The notes: generated by a model from the letters alone, not told the origin. A stretch of 64,000 nt of DNA from Mycolicibacterium bacteremicum (GCF_002086115.1 NZ_MVHJ01000010.1:1-64000), one strand, 5' to 3'. Positions 17,460 to 26,059 are shown, counted from the first letter of the stretch. Numbers and translations: made by a program.

Positions 17460-18242
17460 ATGACTTCAGTGTTGGAGAAGCCTGCCACCGACGGGCCGGA
17501 GCTGCCGCCCGTGCCCGACGGCGCGGTCATGGTCACGCTCAAGATCGCCCGGTTCAACCCGGACGCTCCCGACGAGGCCGGCTACCAGAGCTTCCGGGTG
17601 CCGTGCCTGCCCAGCGACCGGCTGCTGAACCTGCTGCACTACGTGAAGTGGTACCTCGACGGCACGCTGACGTTCCGCCGGTCCTGCGCGCACGGGGTGT
17701 GCGGTTCGGATGCCATGCGCATCAACGGGGTGAACCGGCTGGCGTGCAAGGTGCTCATGCGCGACATGCTGCCCAAGAAGGCTTCCAAGCAGCTGACCAT
17801 CACGATCGAGCCGATCCGCGGGTTGCCCGTGGAGAAGGACCTGATCGTGAACATGGAGCCGTTCTTCGACGCCTACCGTGCGGTCAAGCCGTTCCTGATC
17901 ACCAGCGGCAACCCGCCGACCAAGGAACGCGTGCAGAGTGCGACCGACCGGGCCCGGTTCGATGACACCACCAAGTGCATCCTGTGCGCCTGCTGCACCA
18001 CCTCGTGCCCGGTGTACTGGAGCGAAGGGTCCTACTTCGGCCCGGCCGCGATCGTCAATGCGCACCGGTTCATCTTCGATTCGCGTGACGAGGGTGCGGC
18101 CGAGCGCCTGGACATCCTCAACGAGGTCGACGGTGTGTGGCGCTGCCGCACCACGTTCAACTGCACCGAGGCCTGCCCGCGTGGCATCCAGGTGACCCAG
18201 GCGATCCAGGAGGTCAAGCGCGCGCTGATGTTCGCGCGTTAG
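17460..18242 (+). CDS. sdhB: Succinate dehydrogenase iron-sulfur subunit
   Basis: Iron-sulfur subunit (260 residues). Seen: [2Fe-2S] ligands in SCAHGVCGSDAMR...LAC (the Asp replacing a third Cys is normal for SdhB), then ferredoxin-type CILCACCTTSCP and CTEACPRGI for the [4Fe-4S] and [3Fe-4S] clusters. It starts 37 bases after sdhA; that spacer holds a GC-rich run resembling the low-complexity segment inside deoA. Last gene of the operon, followed after 28 bases by a perfect hairpin. Confidence 0.96.
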   Translation: MTSVLEKPATDGPELPPVPDGAVMVTLKIARFNPDAPDEAGYQSFRVPCLPSDRLLNLLHYVKWYLDGTLTFRRSCAHGVCGSDAMRINGVNRLACKVLMRDMLPKKASKQLTITIEPIRGLPVEKDLIVNMEPFFDAYRAVKPFLITSGNPPTKERVQSATDRARFDDTTKCILCACCTTSCPVYWSEGSYFGPAAIVNAHRFIFDSRDEGAAERLDILNEVDGVWRCRTTFNCTEACPRGIQVTQAIQEVKRALMFAR

Positions 18243-18261
18243 GTCCTTCTGCTTGCTTCGA

Positions 18262-18278
18262 GTCTGAACTAGATGGCG
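18262..18278 (+). repeat. 17-bp direct repeat, copy 1 (downstream side of the DUF559 gene)
   Basis: GTCTGAACTAGATGGCG occurs here and, identically, at 19215-19231, so it brackets the DUF559 gene. Each copy forms the left part of a hairpin. Confidence 0.75.
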
Positions 18279-19168
18279 AGATTTCCTAGAAGTCTCGCCA
18301 TCTTCTTCATGTTGGGCAGCTCCTGGGGAGCACCGGCGGCGTCCAGATCGCCCCGGACCCGGCGGACGATCAGCAGCTGCCTGCGGCGCAGTAGGTCTGC
18401 GTCCACCCGGACGATGCGCCAGCCCAGTTCGCGGTAACGGGCATCCTGATCGATGTCGAGCGCCCGCTGGCGAGGATCGGTCCAGTGTTGCGCCCCGTCA
18501 TACTGCACCCCGACCTTCCACTCCGGATAGCCCATATCCAGGCGGCCGACCAGAATCTCATGGTCGAACACCTCGATCTGGGTTCGCGACGGCCGCAACT
18601 CGGCCTGTGTCAGCACCAGGCGCAGCCGCGTCTCCTGCGGTGACTCGGCGCCAACATCGGCCAGGTCGATTACTCGGCGCAGCTGCACGACGCCACGCGC
18701 TCCCCCGTGATCGTCCATCAGAGCCTGCAGCCCATCAAGTGTGAGATCCGTTGCCTGTAGCAACGCGTCGACCCGGCTCACAGCACGCACCAATCCCCGG
18801 CGGCGGCCGAGATCGAAGGCGGTCCGGGCCGGTGTCGTCGCCCGGATGCCGTCGAGGACGCAGATGTCGTCTGCGGGCAGATGCTCACAATGCAGCAGGA
18901 TGCCGGCCACCTTGTGCTGGCTGCGCTGAATCAGCTCGGCGGGTAATGCCGGGTCGATCCATCTGCAGCCGTGCAGAGCGGCCGCCGACAGCCCCGCGGC
19001 AACACCACGACGTCGCGACCAGAGCCACGCAGCCCGCGCTTTATCGACCGGCGTCAGCACGGAACCCCGCGCCACATACACATCACGGTGCAACATCTCG
19101 TGGTGGTGGGTGAGCTGATGGCGCGTGACGGTACCGGCGGCCAGCGCTTCGGAGCCGAGAAAGACCAT
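18269..19168 (-). CDS. AbiEi-like N-terminus with DUF559 nuclease-like domain
   Basis: Protein of 299 residues with a winged-helix/AbiEi-type N-terminal half and a C-terminal DUF559 (Vsr/PD-(D/E)XK-like) domain. Seen: HHHEMLHRDVYVARG and AAALHGCRWID as in AbiEi antitoxin-like proteins, then LDMGYPEWKVGVQYDGAQHW and RYRELGWRIVRVDADLL, the DUF559 core with a candidate Asp/Glu/Lys active site. Such proteins are numerous in mycobacterial genomes and their biological role is unknown; nuclease activity is inference. It lies between sdhB and the permease gene, bracketed by a 17-bp direct repeat and related hairpins. No partner toxin is visible. Confidence 0.8.
   Translation of the reverse strand: MVFLGSEALAAGTVTRHQLTHHHEMLHRDVYVARGSVLTPVDKARAAWLWSRRRGVAAGLSAAALHGCRWIDPALPAELIQRSQHKVAGILLHCEHLPADDICVLDGIRATTPARTAFDLGRRRGLVRAVSRVDALLQATDLTLDGLQALMDDHGGARGVVQLRRVIDLADVGAESPQETRLRLVLTQAELRPSRTQIEVFDHEILVGRLDMGYPEWKVGVQYDGAQHWTDPRQRALDIDQDARYRELGWRIVRVDADLLRRRQLLIVRRVRGDLDAAGAPQELPNMKKMARLLGNLAI
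18271..18303. terminator. Perfect 11-bp hairpin between sdhB and the DUF559 gene
   Basis: AGATGGCGAGA (18271-18281) and TCTCGCCATCT (18293-18303) are exact inverted copies around an 11-base loop. Sdh transcription enters from the left and the DUF559 gene ends at 18269 from the right, so this can stop both. The right arm is followed by TCTTCTTC on the + strand. Confidence 0.75.
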
Positions 19169-19214
19169 GCGAATTCAGACGCAGCGGTGGGCCCGCCGGT
19201 TCCACCGCCGCCGG

Positions 19215-19231
19215 GTCTGAACTAGATGGCG
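19215..19231 (+). repeat. 17-bp direct repeat, copy 2 (upstream side of the DUF559 gene)
   Basis: Second copy of GTCTGAACTAGATGGCG, identical to 18262-18278; together the copies bracket a 953-base segment holding only the DUF559 gene. Confidence 0.75.
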
Positions 19232-19264
19232 GAAATACTGGCCAATCACGCCATCTACTTCAGA
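19216..19264. terminator. Long hairpin downstream of the AI-2E permease gene
   Basis: TCTGAACTAGATGGCG (19216-19231) pairs with CGCCATCTACTTCAGA (19249-19264), 15 of 16 positions, around a 17-base loop. It follows the permease stop at 19272 (minus strand) and lies upstream of the DUF559 gene, so it probably ends the permease transcript. Confidence 0.65.
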
Positions 19265-19271
19265 TTGGCGG

Positions 19272-20396
19272 TCACTCCTCAGCGGCCGCATCCTCCGGGG
19301 GCGGCTCGGGCCCGATGTTCTCCCCCGCCCGCTCGGCGACCTGCTCGTCGTAATACCGGATGATCACCGCGACCGCCGCGGCCACCGGCACCGCCAGGAA
19401 CGCGCCGATGACGCCGAACGTCGATGCGCCCAGCGTCACCGCCAGCAGCACGATCACCGCGTGCAGCTTCATCGACTTGGACTGCAACCACGGCTGCAGC
19501 ACATTGCCCTCCAGTTGCTGCACCGCGATGATGATCGCCAACACGATCAGGGCGTTCACCGGGCCGTTGGCCACCAACGCGATCAGCACCGCCAGGCCGC
19601 CGGCCACGAAGGCACCGACGATCGGCACGAAACCACCGATGAAGGTGATGATCGCCAGCGCGTAGGCCAGCGGCACGCCCAGGACCACCAGGCCGATCCC
19701 GATCAGCACGGCGTCGACGAAACTGACCAGCGCCTGGGTGCGGATGAACCCGCCCAGGGTGGCCCAGATGCGCTGCAACACCTCGGCCAGGTGCGGAGCG
19801 CCGGGATGCCCGACAGAACGCCGCAGCCACGGGATGAACCGCGGGCCGTCCTTGAGCAGGAAGAAGATCACCACGATGGTGGTGAACAGCGTGACCAGTG
19901 CCGAGGTGGCCGCCCCGACCCCGGTGAACACGCCGCTCGCGATCTGGCTGCTGCTCGAGTTGAGCTGGTCGTTGATCGCCGTCACGGCCGAATCGAGTTG
20001 CGCCTGACTGATGTTCAGCGGCGGACCGCCCAGCCAGTCGCGCACCTGCACCACGCCGGCGGTCGCCTGCTCGGCGAGTTCGGTCGACTGCTCGACGATC
20101 GCCGGGGCCACCGCCGCGATCAACCCCGCGATCACCGCCAGCGCCACCACGAGCATCAGCAGAGCCGCGGCGGCGGGCGGGACTCCCCTGGATCGCATCC
20201 AGCGCACCGGCGGCCACAACACGGTGCAGACCACCACCGCCAGCGCCACCGGCAGGATGATCACCCAGGCCTCACCGACGACCCACGCCAGAATCCACAG
20301 GAACGCCGACACCGCGACGACCTGGACCGAGACCGTGGCGGCCGACCGGAGATGGGCACCGAATACCGAGCCGCGGCTCGGCAGTTTGTCAGTCAC
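19272..20396 (-). CDS. AI-2E/PerM family membrane permease
   Basis: Polytopic membrane protein of 374 residues of the AI-2E transporter (TqsA/PerM) superfamily. Seen: seven to eight hydrophobic segments, a long central extracytoplasmic-type helix region between TM3 and TM4, and family stretches FFLLKDGPRFIPWL and GFVPIVGAFVAGGLAVLIAL. Members export autoinducer, Na+ or other solutes; nothing here picks a substrate. It is divergent from the carboxymuconolactone-decarboxylase gene and ends in a hairpin. The tail is acidic (PEPPPEDAAAEE). Confidence 0.85.
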   Translation of the reverse strand: MTDKLPSRGSVFGAHLRSAATVSVQVVAVSAFLWILAWVVGEAWVIILPVALAVVVCTVLWPPVRWMRSRGVPPAAAALLMLVVALAVIAGLIAAVAPAIVEQSTELAEQATAGVVQVRDWLGGPPLNISQAQLDSAVTAINDQLNSSSSQIASGVFTGVGAATSALVTLFTTIVVIFFLLKDGPRFIPWLRRSVGHPGAPHLAEVLQRIWATLGGFIRTQALVSFVDAVLIGIGLVVLGVPLAYALAIITFIGGFVPIVGAFVAGGLAVLIALVANGPVNALIVLAIIIAVQQLEGNVLQPWLQSKSMKLHAVIVLLAVTLGASTFGVIGAFLAVPVAAAVAVIIRYYDEQVAERAGENIGPEPPPEDAAAEE

Positions 20397-20439
20397 GCTT
20401 CCTCTCTACCCGCACCCGAGGGGTTCGAACTGGAACACC

Positions 20440-20466
20440 GGTCACAAATTGTCGGCCTGTCCCGTC
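20440..20466 (+). promoter_or_regulatory. ECF41-type promoter upstream of the CMD gene
   Basis: GGTCACA (20440-20446), a 16-base spacer and CGTC (20463-20466) match the ECF41 promoter form TGTCACA-N16-CGTC as I recall it, with one mismatch. The ATG follows eight bases later, so the message would be almost leaderless. The gene for an ECF41 sigma factor (sigJ) lies at the far end of the target gene. Confidence 0.75.
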
Positions 20467-20474
20467 TTATCTGT

Positions 20475-21062
20475 ATGACAACGAGAATCGCTCCCCTGGC
20501 CCCCGCCGACGCCGGCATCCTCACCCGGCTGATGTACCGGTTCGCCAAGCGCAGGTTCGGCGAAGTCCCCGAACCGTTCACCGTCGCCGCACACCACCCG
20601 CGGCTGCTTGCGGCCAACGCCGTGCACGAGATGCTGCTGCAGTCCGGATCGAAGACCCTGCCGGCCAGCGTCCGCGAGCTGTCCGTGTTCTGGGCCGCGC
20701 GCACCATCGGGTGTTCCTGGTGCGTGGATTTCGGCTCCATGCTGCAACGCCTGGACGGTCTGGACGTCGACAGGCTCAAGACCATCGACGAGTACGCGAG
20801 TTCACCACTGTTCGACGACGACGAGCGCGCCGCAATCGCCTACGCCGATGCGATGACCACGGATCCGCACACCGTGACCGACGAGCAGGTGGCCGACCTG
20901 AGGCGGCGCTTCGGCGACGACGGCGTCATCGAGTTGACCTATCAGATCGGGGTGGAGAACATGCGGGCCCGGATGTACTCGGCGCTGGGCATCACCGAGC
21001 AGGGCTTCAGTTCCGGGGATGCGTGCCGGGTTCCGTGGGCCGATGCAGCGGAGACGCCGTGA
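20475..21062 (+). CDS. Carboxymuconolactone decarboxylase (AhpD-like) family protein
   Basis: AhpD/CMD-fold protein of 195 residues. Seen: RELSVFWAARTIGCSWCVDFGS with the CxxC pair and the downstream His-poor CMD helix, then DERAAIAYADAMT. CMD proteins with CxxC often act as thiol peroxidases or reductases. CMD genes are one of the three gene types typically linked to ECF41 sigma factors (the 'COE' group), and this one has an ECF41 promoter in front and convergent sigJ behind. The two coding regions overlap tail-to-tail by 56 bases. M. tuberculosis sigJ lacks this neighbour as far as I recall. Confidence 0.85.
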   Translation: MTTRIAPLAPADAGILTRLMYRFAKRRFGEVPEPFTVAAHHPRLLAANAVHEMLLQSGSKTLPASVRELSVFWAARTIGCSWCVDFGSMLQRLDGLDVDRLKTIDEYASSPLFDDDERAAIAYADAMTTDPHTVTDEQVADLRRRFGDDGVIELTYQIGVENMRARMYSALGITEQGFSSGDACRVPWADAAETP

Positions 21063-21933
21063 ACTTGTCCGGGTTCGCGATATCCCAGACGGCGTAGACC
21101 AACCCGTCTCTGATGGTCATCGCGCTGATGCGCGGCATGAGTTCGGGATAGCCGTCGACGGCGGGCGCGCCGGGTGTGTAGCTGCCGAGTTCGCCGTTGA
21201 TCAGCACCAGTTCGCTGCCGGCCATCCAGTTCGGTCCGTACCGGCGGGCCAACCCGGACAGGAACCGCGCCACCTTCTCGGCGCCGTGGATGACACGCGG
21301 GGCGGTCGGTGCCCGCCGGTTCGAGTCACCGGTGAAGGTGGCCTCGGGATGCAGCAGCGCGACGACGGCGTCGAGATCACCCTCGGCCAGCGCCGCCATC
21401 AGCCGGCCCACCACCTCGTTGTGGGTGTCCGGTGACACGGCGTCCGGTGCGGCTGCGGCGCGGCGGGCCCGCGAGGCGTGCTGACGCGCTGCGGCGGCAC
21501 TGATGCCCAGGATCGCGGCGATCTCATCGAACGGGACCCCGAAACCGTCGTGCAGCACGAAGGCCACCCGCTGCTCGGGCGTCAACCGCTCCAGCACCAC
21601 CATGGCCGCGAAGCGGGCGTCCTCACCGGCCACCACCGCGGCCAGCGGATCATCACCGGCCAGTCCGGTCACCACCGGCTCCGGCAACCACTGCCCCACA
21701 TAGGTTTCCCGGCGGTGCGCCGCCGAGCGCAGCCTGTCCAGACCGAGTCGGCTCACCACCGTCGTCAGCCACGCCCGCAGGTCGACGATCTGCTCACCGG
21801 TCCCGTGTCGGCGCAGCCAGGCGTCCTGGACGATGTCCTCGGCGTCGGCGTAGGTTCCGGTGAGTCGGTACCCGACGGCCAGCAGGTGCGGACGCAACTC
21901 CTCGAACTCGTCGGTCCACGTGCTCGCCGTCAT
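21007..21933 (-). CDS. sigJ: ECF41 RNA polymerase sigma factor SigJ
   Basis: ECF sigma factor of 308 residues with sigma-2 and sigma-4 regions and a fused C-terminal SnoaL/NTF2-like domain. Seen: YADAEDIVQDAWLR (region 2), the linker YVGQWLPEPVV typical of ECF41, sigma-4 VAFVLHDGFGVPFDEIAAILGISAAAARQHASRAR, and the C-terminal motif NPDKF close to the ECF41 NPDKL box, which controls activity in studied members in place of an anti-sigma factor. Position upstream of an Rv3329-type aminotransferase and dacB1 fits Rv3328c (SigJ). It is convergent with its likely target, the CMD gene. Confidence 0.9.
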   Translation of the reverse strand: MTASTWTDEFEELRPHLLAVGYRLTGTYADAEDIVQDAWLRRHGTGEQIVDLRAWLTTVVSRLGLDRLRSAAHRRETYVGQWLPEPVVTGLAGDDPLAAVVAGEDARFAAMVVLERLTPEQRVAFVLHDGFGVPFDEIAAILGISAAAARQHASRARRAAAAPDAVSPDTHNEVVGRLMAALAEGDLDAVVALLHPEATFTGDSNRRAPTAPRVIHGAEKVARFLSGLARRYGPNWMAGSELVLINGELGSYTPGAPAVDGYPELMPRISAMTIRDGLVYAVWDIANPDKFTASPLHRPTEPGTHPRN

Positions 21934-22058
21934 GCGCCGAGTCTAGAACTCGCCGCCGCAAGCCTCCGCATGTGTTGAATCCGTTGCCGTGTTACCCGAA
22001 TGAAAACCTTTTCGTCGTATCAGCCCCCAGAGACAACTGAAACCGTATATTCACGCGC

Positions 22059-23567
22059 ATGGCAATCGCGGAGCAGCCGACACCGGCGACCACCGACAAG
22101 GGCCTGCAGGCCGGCGCGCTGGGCCTGGTCGGCAACGTGGTCATCGGACTGGCCGCGGTGGCACCGGCCTACAGCCTGGCAGCGACGCTGGGCTACGTGG
22201 TGCTCAATGTCGGCGACAAGGCGCCGGCGATGTTCGTGCTGGCCTTCATCCCGATGCTGCTGGTCGCCTTCGCCTACAAGGAACTCTCGGCCGACACCCC
22301 GGATTGCGGCACCACCTTCACCTGGGGCACCAAGGCCTTCGGCCCGTGGATCGGCTGGATCGGCGGCTGGGGATTGGCCGTGTCGGCGATCATCGTGCTC
22401 GCCAACGTCGCCGAGATCGCCGCGATCTACCTGTTCAAATTTCTCGGCCAGGATGCGCTGGCGGACAACTTGTTCGCCAAGGTTGCCCTGGGCTCGTTCT
22501 TCATCATCGCCATGACGTTGGTGAGCGCGCGCGGCGTGGTCGTCTCGGAGAAGATGCAGAACGTCCTGATCACCATCCAGTTCGGCGTGCTGATCGTCGC
22601 GAGCATCTGGGCGTTGATCCGGGTGTTCGGCAACACCGCGGGCGCCCAGGCCGTCAGCCCGTCGCTGTCCTGGTTGTGGCCGGCCGGCCTGGACATCTCC
22701 TCGATCGCGGCGGCGATCATCCTGTGCGTCTTCATCTACTGGGGTTGGGACGCCTGCCTGGCCGTCGGCGAGGAGACCAAGAACCCGGGCCGCACACCGG
22801 GTATCGCCGCGGTCATCACCACCCTGATCCTGGTCTGCACCTATGTACTGGTGGCCTACGCGGTTCAATCCTTCGCCGGGTTCGGCGTGGTCGGCATCGG
22901 GCTGAACAATCCGAACAACACCGACGACGTGTTGACCGTCCTCGGCGAGCCCGTCGGTGGCCCCATCCTGGCTTCGCTTCTGCTGCTGACGGTGTCGGTG
23001 TCGGCGTTGTCCTCCACCCAGACCACCATCCTGCCCACCGCGCGCGGCACCCTGTCGATGGCCGTCTACGAGGCGCTGCCCAGACGCTTCGCCAGCGTCC
23101 ATCCCAAGTACATGACGCCGGCCTTCGGCACCATCGTGATGGGTGCCATGGCGCTGTTCTTCTACCTCGTGCTCACCTTCCTGTCGGAGAACGCGCTGGC
23201 CGACTCGGTGGCTTCACTGGGCCTGGCCGTCGCCTTCTACTACGGCATCACCGCGTTCGCCTGCGTCTGGTACTTCCGCCGGACGTTGTTCTCCTCGGTA
23301 CGAAACCTGTTCTTCCGCGGCATCTTCCCACTGCTGGGTGGACTGGCCATGGCCGTGGCGTTCGGCATCAGCGCCAAGGACATGATCGCCCCCGACTACG
23401 GCTTCACCGCATTCGGACCGATCGGCGGAGTGTTCGTACTCGGCGTCGGCATGCTGGTCCTGGGTATCCCGTTGATGCTGGCGTGCTTTGCCTTCGGCAC
23501 CAAGCGCTTCTTCCGCGGTCAGACGTTGCGCGCCGATACCGAGGTCAAGGTCCCCGATGTGTACTGA
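22059..23567 (+). CDS. APC superfamily amino acid/polyamine permease
   Basis: Twelve-helix permease of 502 residues of the amino acid-polyamine-organocation superfamily. Seen: the unwound TM1 motif GNVVIGLAAVAPAYSL, FAYKELSADTPDCGTTFTWG in TM2-3, and WGWDACLAVGEE in TM6. A TATATT (22046-22051) sits eight bases before the ATG, so the transcript may be leaderless. A Usp gene starts 21 bases after the stop, and a putrescine/amine-degradation set (aminotransferase, aldehyde dehydrogenase, Lrp) follows, so an amine or amino acid is the likely cargo. It is similar in layout to the partial permease at the right end of the window. Confidence 0.88.
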   Translation: MAIAEQPTPATTDKGLQAGALGLVGNVVIGLAAVAPAYSLAATLGYVVLNVGDKAPAMFVLAFIPMLLVAFAYKELSADTPDCGTTFTWGTKAFGPWIGWIGGWGLAVSAIIVLANVAEIAAIYLFKFLGQDALADNLFAKVALGSFFIIAMTLVSARGVVVSEKMQNVLITIQFGVLIVASIWALIRVFGNTAGAQAVSPSLSWLWPAGLDISSIAAAIILCVFIYWGWDACLAVGEETKNPGRTPGIAAVITTLILVCTYVLVAYAVQSFAGFGVVGIGLNNPNNTDDVLTVLGEPVGGPILASLLLLTVSVSALSSTQTTILPTARGTLSMAVYEALPRRFASVHPKYMTPAFGTIVMGAMALFFYLVLTFLSENALADSVASLGLAVAFYYGITAFACVWYFRRTLFSSVRNLFFRGIFPLLGGLAMAVAFGISAKDMIAPDYGFTAFGPIGGVFVLGVGMLVLGIPLMLACFAFGTKRFFRGQTLRADTEVKVPDVY

Positions 23568-23588
23568 CACGAAAGCGCAGGCGACACC

Positions 23589-24449
23589 ATGCATCTGACG
23601 GTCGGCTATCTGGCCACCCCCACCGGCGACGACGGCGTCGCGCTGGCCGCCGCGCTGGCCCGCACCTTCGACGCCGACGTCGACGTGGTGCTCGTGGTCC
23701 GCGAGGAACTGCCCGACGGACATCCCGGCCGCGCCCAGTATCAGGAACTGCTGATCGAGAAGGGCAAGCAGTGGGTCGCCAAGGCGGTCGGCACGCTGAC
23801 CGGCGCGGCCAAGTCCGTCGACGCCACCGTGCTGGTCGGGGAATCGTTCGCCGAGGAACTGGAGAAATTCGCCGAGGCGCACGAATCGGATCTGATCGTG
23901 GTCGGCGGGGCCCGCGACGGCTTCTTCGGTGGCCATGTGATCGGTCCGGTTTCCAGTGCGCTGCTGCACAGTTCGACGATTCCGGTGGCACTGGCCCCGC
24001 GCGGTTATGCCGAGGACCCGCCGGAGACCATCGCCGCGGTGACGGCCGCGGTGCCCAGCCGGCCCGGTGACGACAACCCGCTGCCGTTCGCGATCACCCT
24101 TGCCAGCGCGGCGAATCTGTCGATCCGGATGGTGTCGCTGGTGTCCGCGGAGAATCTGGCCGAGGCCGAAGACCTGAAGGATCTGCGCGCCATGCAGGTG
24201 TCGGCCGCGCAGGAGAATCTGGGTGTGGCGGCACGCGCCCTGCCCGATTCACCCGACATCGAATCACTCGTCGCCGACGGGATGACTTTGGAATCCGCCC
24301 TGAAGAAGCTCAGCTGGGACCCCGACGACATCCTGGTCGTCGGCTCCAGCCGGTTCGCCGCGCCGAAGCGGATCTTCCTGGGCTCGACGGCATCGCGCAT
24401 CCTGGCCGGCACCGATGCCCCGGTGATCGTGATCCCCCGCGACGAGTAG
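23589..24449 (+). CDS. Universal stress protein, two Usp domains
   Basis: Tandem Usp protein of 286 residues. Seen: two alpha/beta Usp domains (about 1-140 and 150-286). The second ends with ILVVGSSRFAAPKRIFLGSTAS, close to the ATP-binding G-2x-G-9x-G(S/T) pattern; the first has the weaker VVGGARDGFFGGHVIGPVSS. It follows the permease gene by 21 bases on the same strand and is probably in one operon with it; Usp domains are often linked to APC permeases. Ends at a long hairpin shared with the convergent aldehyde dehydrogenase gene. Confidence 0.88.
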   Translation: MHLTVGYLATPTGDDGVALAAALARTFDADVDVVLVVREELPDGHPGRAQYQELLIEKGKQWVAKAVGTLTGAAKSVDATVLVGESFAEELEKFAEAHESDLIVVGGARDGFFGGHVIGPVSSALLHSSTIPVALAPRGYAEDPPETIAAVTAAVPSRPGDDNPLPFAITLASAANLSIRMVSLVSAENLAEAEDLKDLRAMQVSAAQENLGVAARALPDSPDIESLVADGMTLESALKKLSWDPDDILVVGSSRFAAPKRIFLGSTASRILAGTDAPVIVIPRDE

Positions 24450-24453
24450 CGAC

Positions 24454-24496
24454 GTGCGGAGTCCGAGCCGTGATGATCACGGCTCAGACTCCGCAC
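24454..24496. terminator. Bidirectional hairpin between usp and aldehyde dehydrogenase genes
   Basis: GTGCGGAGTCCGAGCCGTGAT (first arm, from 24454) faces ATCACGGCTCAGACTCCGCAC (ends 24496). All positions pair except one C-A mismatch, with a one-base centre. The convergent stops lie at 24449 and 24506. The core GGAGTC-GAGCCG recurs in the hairpin at 46746. Confidence 0.8.
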
Positions 24497-24505
24497 ATCG
24501 CGCAC

Positions 24506-25996
24506 TCAGCGAGACGCGAAGATCGTCCGGTGCCACTCCTTGTCGGCAACACCGGTGATATCGCTCATCACGTGCTTGATGGTCAGATACTCCTCGAAGC
24601 TGTACTGACTCATATCTTTTCCGAACCCGGAGGCCCCGACACCCCCGTGTGGCATCTCGGAGATGATCGGGATGTGGTCGTTGATCCACACACACCCGGA
24701 GTTGATCTCGCGGGACGCCCGCTGGGCCCGGTACACGTCGCGGGTCCACGCCGAGGCGGCCAGACCGTAGGCGGTGTCATTGGCCTGGCGCAGCGCATCG
24801 TCGTCATCGGTGAACGCGCGCACCGTCAGCACCGGGCCGAAGATCTCGTCGCGGTAGACCTCCGAGGACTCCGACACATCGGCGATCAGGGTCGGCCGGT
24901 AGAACGCTCCGGGCAGGTCCGGGATGACGCCCCCGGTGACGATGCGCCCACCCTGATCCGGCGCCCGCGACACCATCGCGGCGACCTTCTCCCGGTGCGC
25001 GTAGGTGATCAGCGGACCCAGATCGGTGTCCTTGTCGTGCGGGTCGCCGACGACGATCTTGCTCATCACCTCACCGACACCGGCAACGAAGTCGTCGTAG
25101 AGGTCGCGCGCGACGATGGCCCGGGTCGCCGCGGTGCAGTCCTGGCCGCTGTTGATCAGCGACCCGGCGACCGCGCCCTGGATGGCGGCGTCGAGGTCCG
25201 CGTCGTCGAACACCACGAACGGCGCCTTGCCACCGAGCTCGAGCTGGGTGCGGTGGCCGTGCACCGCCGCGGCGGCCATCACCTTGCGTCCCACCGGCGT
25301 CGACCCGGTGAAGGTCACCACGTCCACATCGGGGTGCCCGGCCAGCGCGGTCCCCACGTCGGCGCCCGACCCGGTCACGACGTTCAGGACGCCGGCCGGC
25401 AGCCCCGCGTCGGCGGCGATGCGGGCCAGCGTCAGTGTCGTCAGCGGGGTGATCTCGGCGGGTTTGATGACCACCGCGCACCCTGCGGCCAGCGCCGGGA
25501 TGACCTTCCAGACCGCCATCTGCAGCGGGTAGTTCCACGGCGTGATGGTCGCGACGACGCCGACGGCCTCGCGCCGGATGCTGGAGGTGTGGTCGGCCGA
25601 GTACTCGGCGCTGGCCTTACCCTCCAGATGCCGTGCGGCACCGGCGAAGAACGCGATGTTGTCGATGCTGCCCGGCACGTCGAACTCGGTGGCCAACCGC
25701 ACCGGCTTGCCGCACTGGGCGACCTCCTCGGCGATGAACGTGTCGGCGGCCGCCTCCATCAGTTCGGCCAGTTTGGCCAGCACGCCGGCCCGCTCGACCG
25801 GCGGCGCGGCCGCCCAGGCCGGTTGCGCCGCGCGCGCTGCCGCCACCGCGGCGTCGACATCGGCCGGGGTGGCCAGCGCATATGTCGCCGCCACCGCACC
25901 GGTCGCGGGGTTGATGACCTCGAAGGCCGGCCCCGTCGTGGTTGTTGCTGCACCATTGATCCAACTGCCGGCGATCGCCGGGGTTTGAGCACTCAC
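24506..25996 (-). CDS. Aldehyde dehydrogenase, likely gamma-aminobutyraldehyde dehydrogenase
   Basis: NAD(P)-dependent aldehyde dehydrogenase of 496 residues. Seen: ITPWNYPLQMAVWK, TFTGSTPVGRKVMAAAA (Rossmann), ELGGKAPFVVFDDAD (general-base Glu) and NSGQDCTAATR (catalytic Cys), all intact. The divergent Lrp gene and the aminotransferase behind it suggest the enzyme oxidises an aminoaldehyde from amine breakdown (for example putrescine to GABA). I chose GTG 25996 (VSAQTPAIAGSWING); an ATG at 26023 would add nine residues. The product step is inferred from neighbours. Confidence 0.88.
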   Translation of the reverse strand: MSAQTPAIAGSWINGAATTTTGPAFEVINPATGAVAATYALATPADVDAAVAAARAAQPAWAAAPPVERAGVLAKLAELMEAAADTFIAEEVAQCGKPVRLATEFDVPGSIDNIAFFAGAARHLEGKASAEYSADHTSSIRREAVGVVATITPWNYPLQMAVWKVIPALAAGCAVVIKPAEITPLTTLTLARIAADAGLPAGVLNVVTGSGADVGTALAGHPDVDVVTFTGSTPVGRKVMAAAAVHGHRTQLELGGKAPFVVFDDADLDAAIQGAVAGSLINSGQDCTAATRAIVARDLYDDFVAGVGEVMSKIVVGDPHDKDTDLGPLITYAHREKVAAMVSRAPDQGGRIVTGGVIPDLPGAFYRPTLIADVSESSEVYRDEIFGPVLTVRAFTDDDDALRQANDTAYGLAASAWTRDVYRAQRASREINSGCVWINDHIPIISEMPHGGVGASGFGKDMSQYSFEEYLTIKHVMSDITGVADKEWHRTIFASR

Positions 25997-26059
25997 GGGC
26001 ACCAAGGCTACGCATTCCGGCAATTCACAGCATCACGAACGCCTGATTTCATACAAATG

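Noticed and set aside
17690..17755. Asp in place of Cys in the [2Fe-2S] motif of SdhB looked like a lost ligand
   Set aside because: GSD at this position is normal in SdhB proteins, including that of E. coli.
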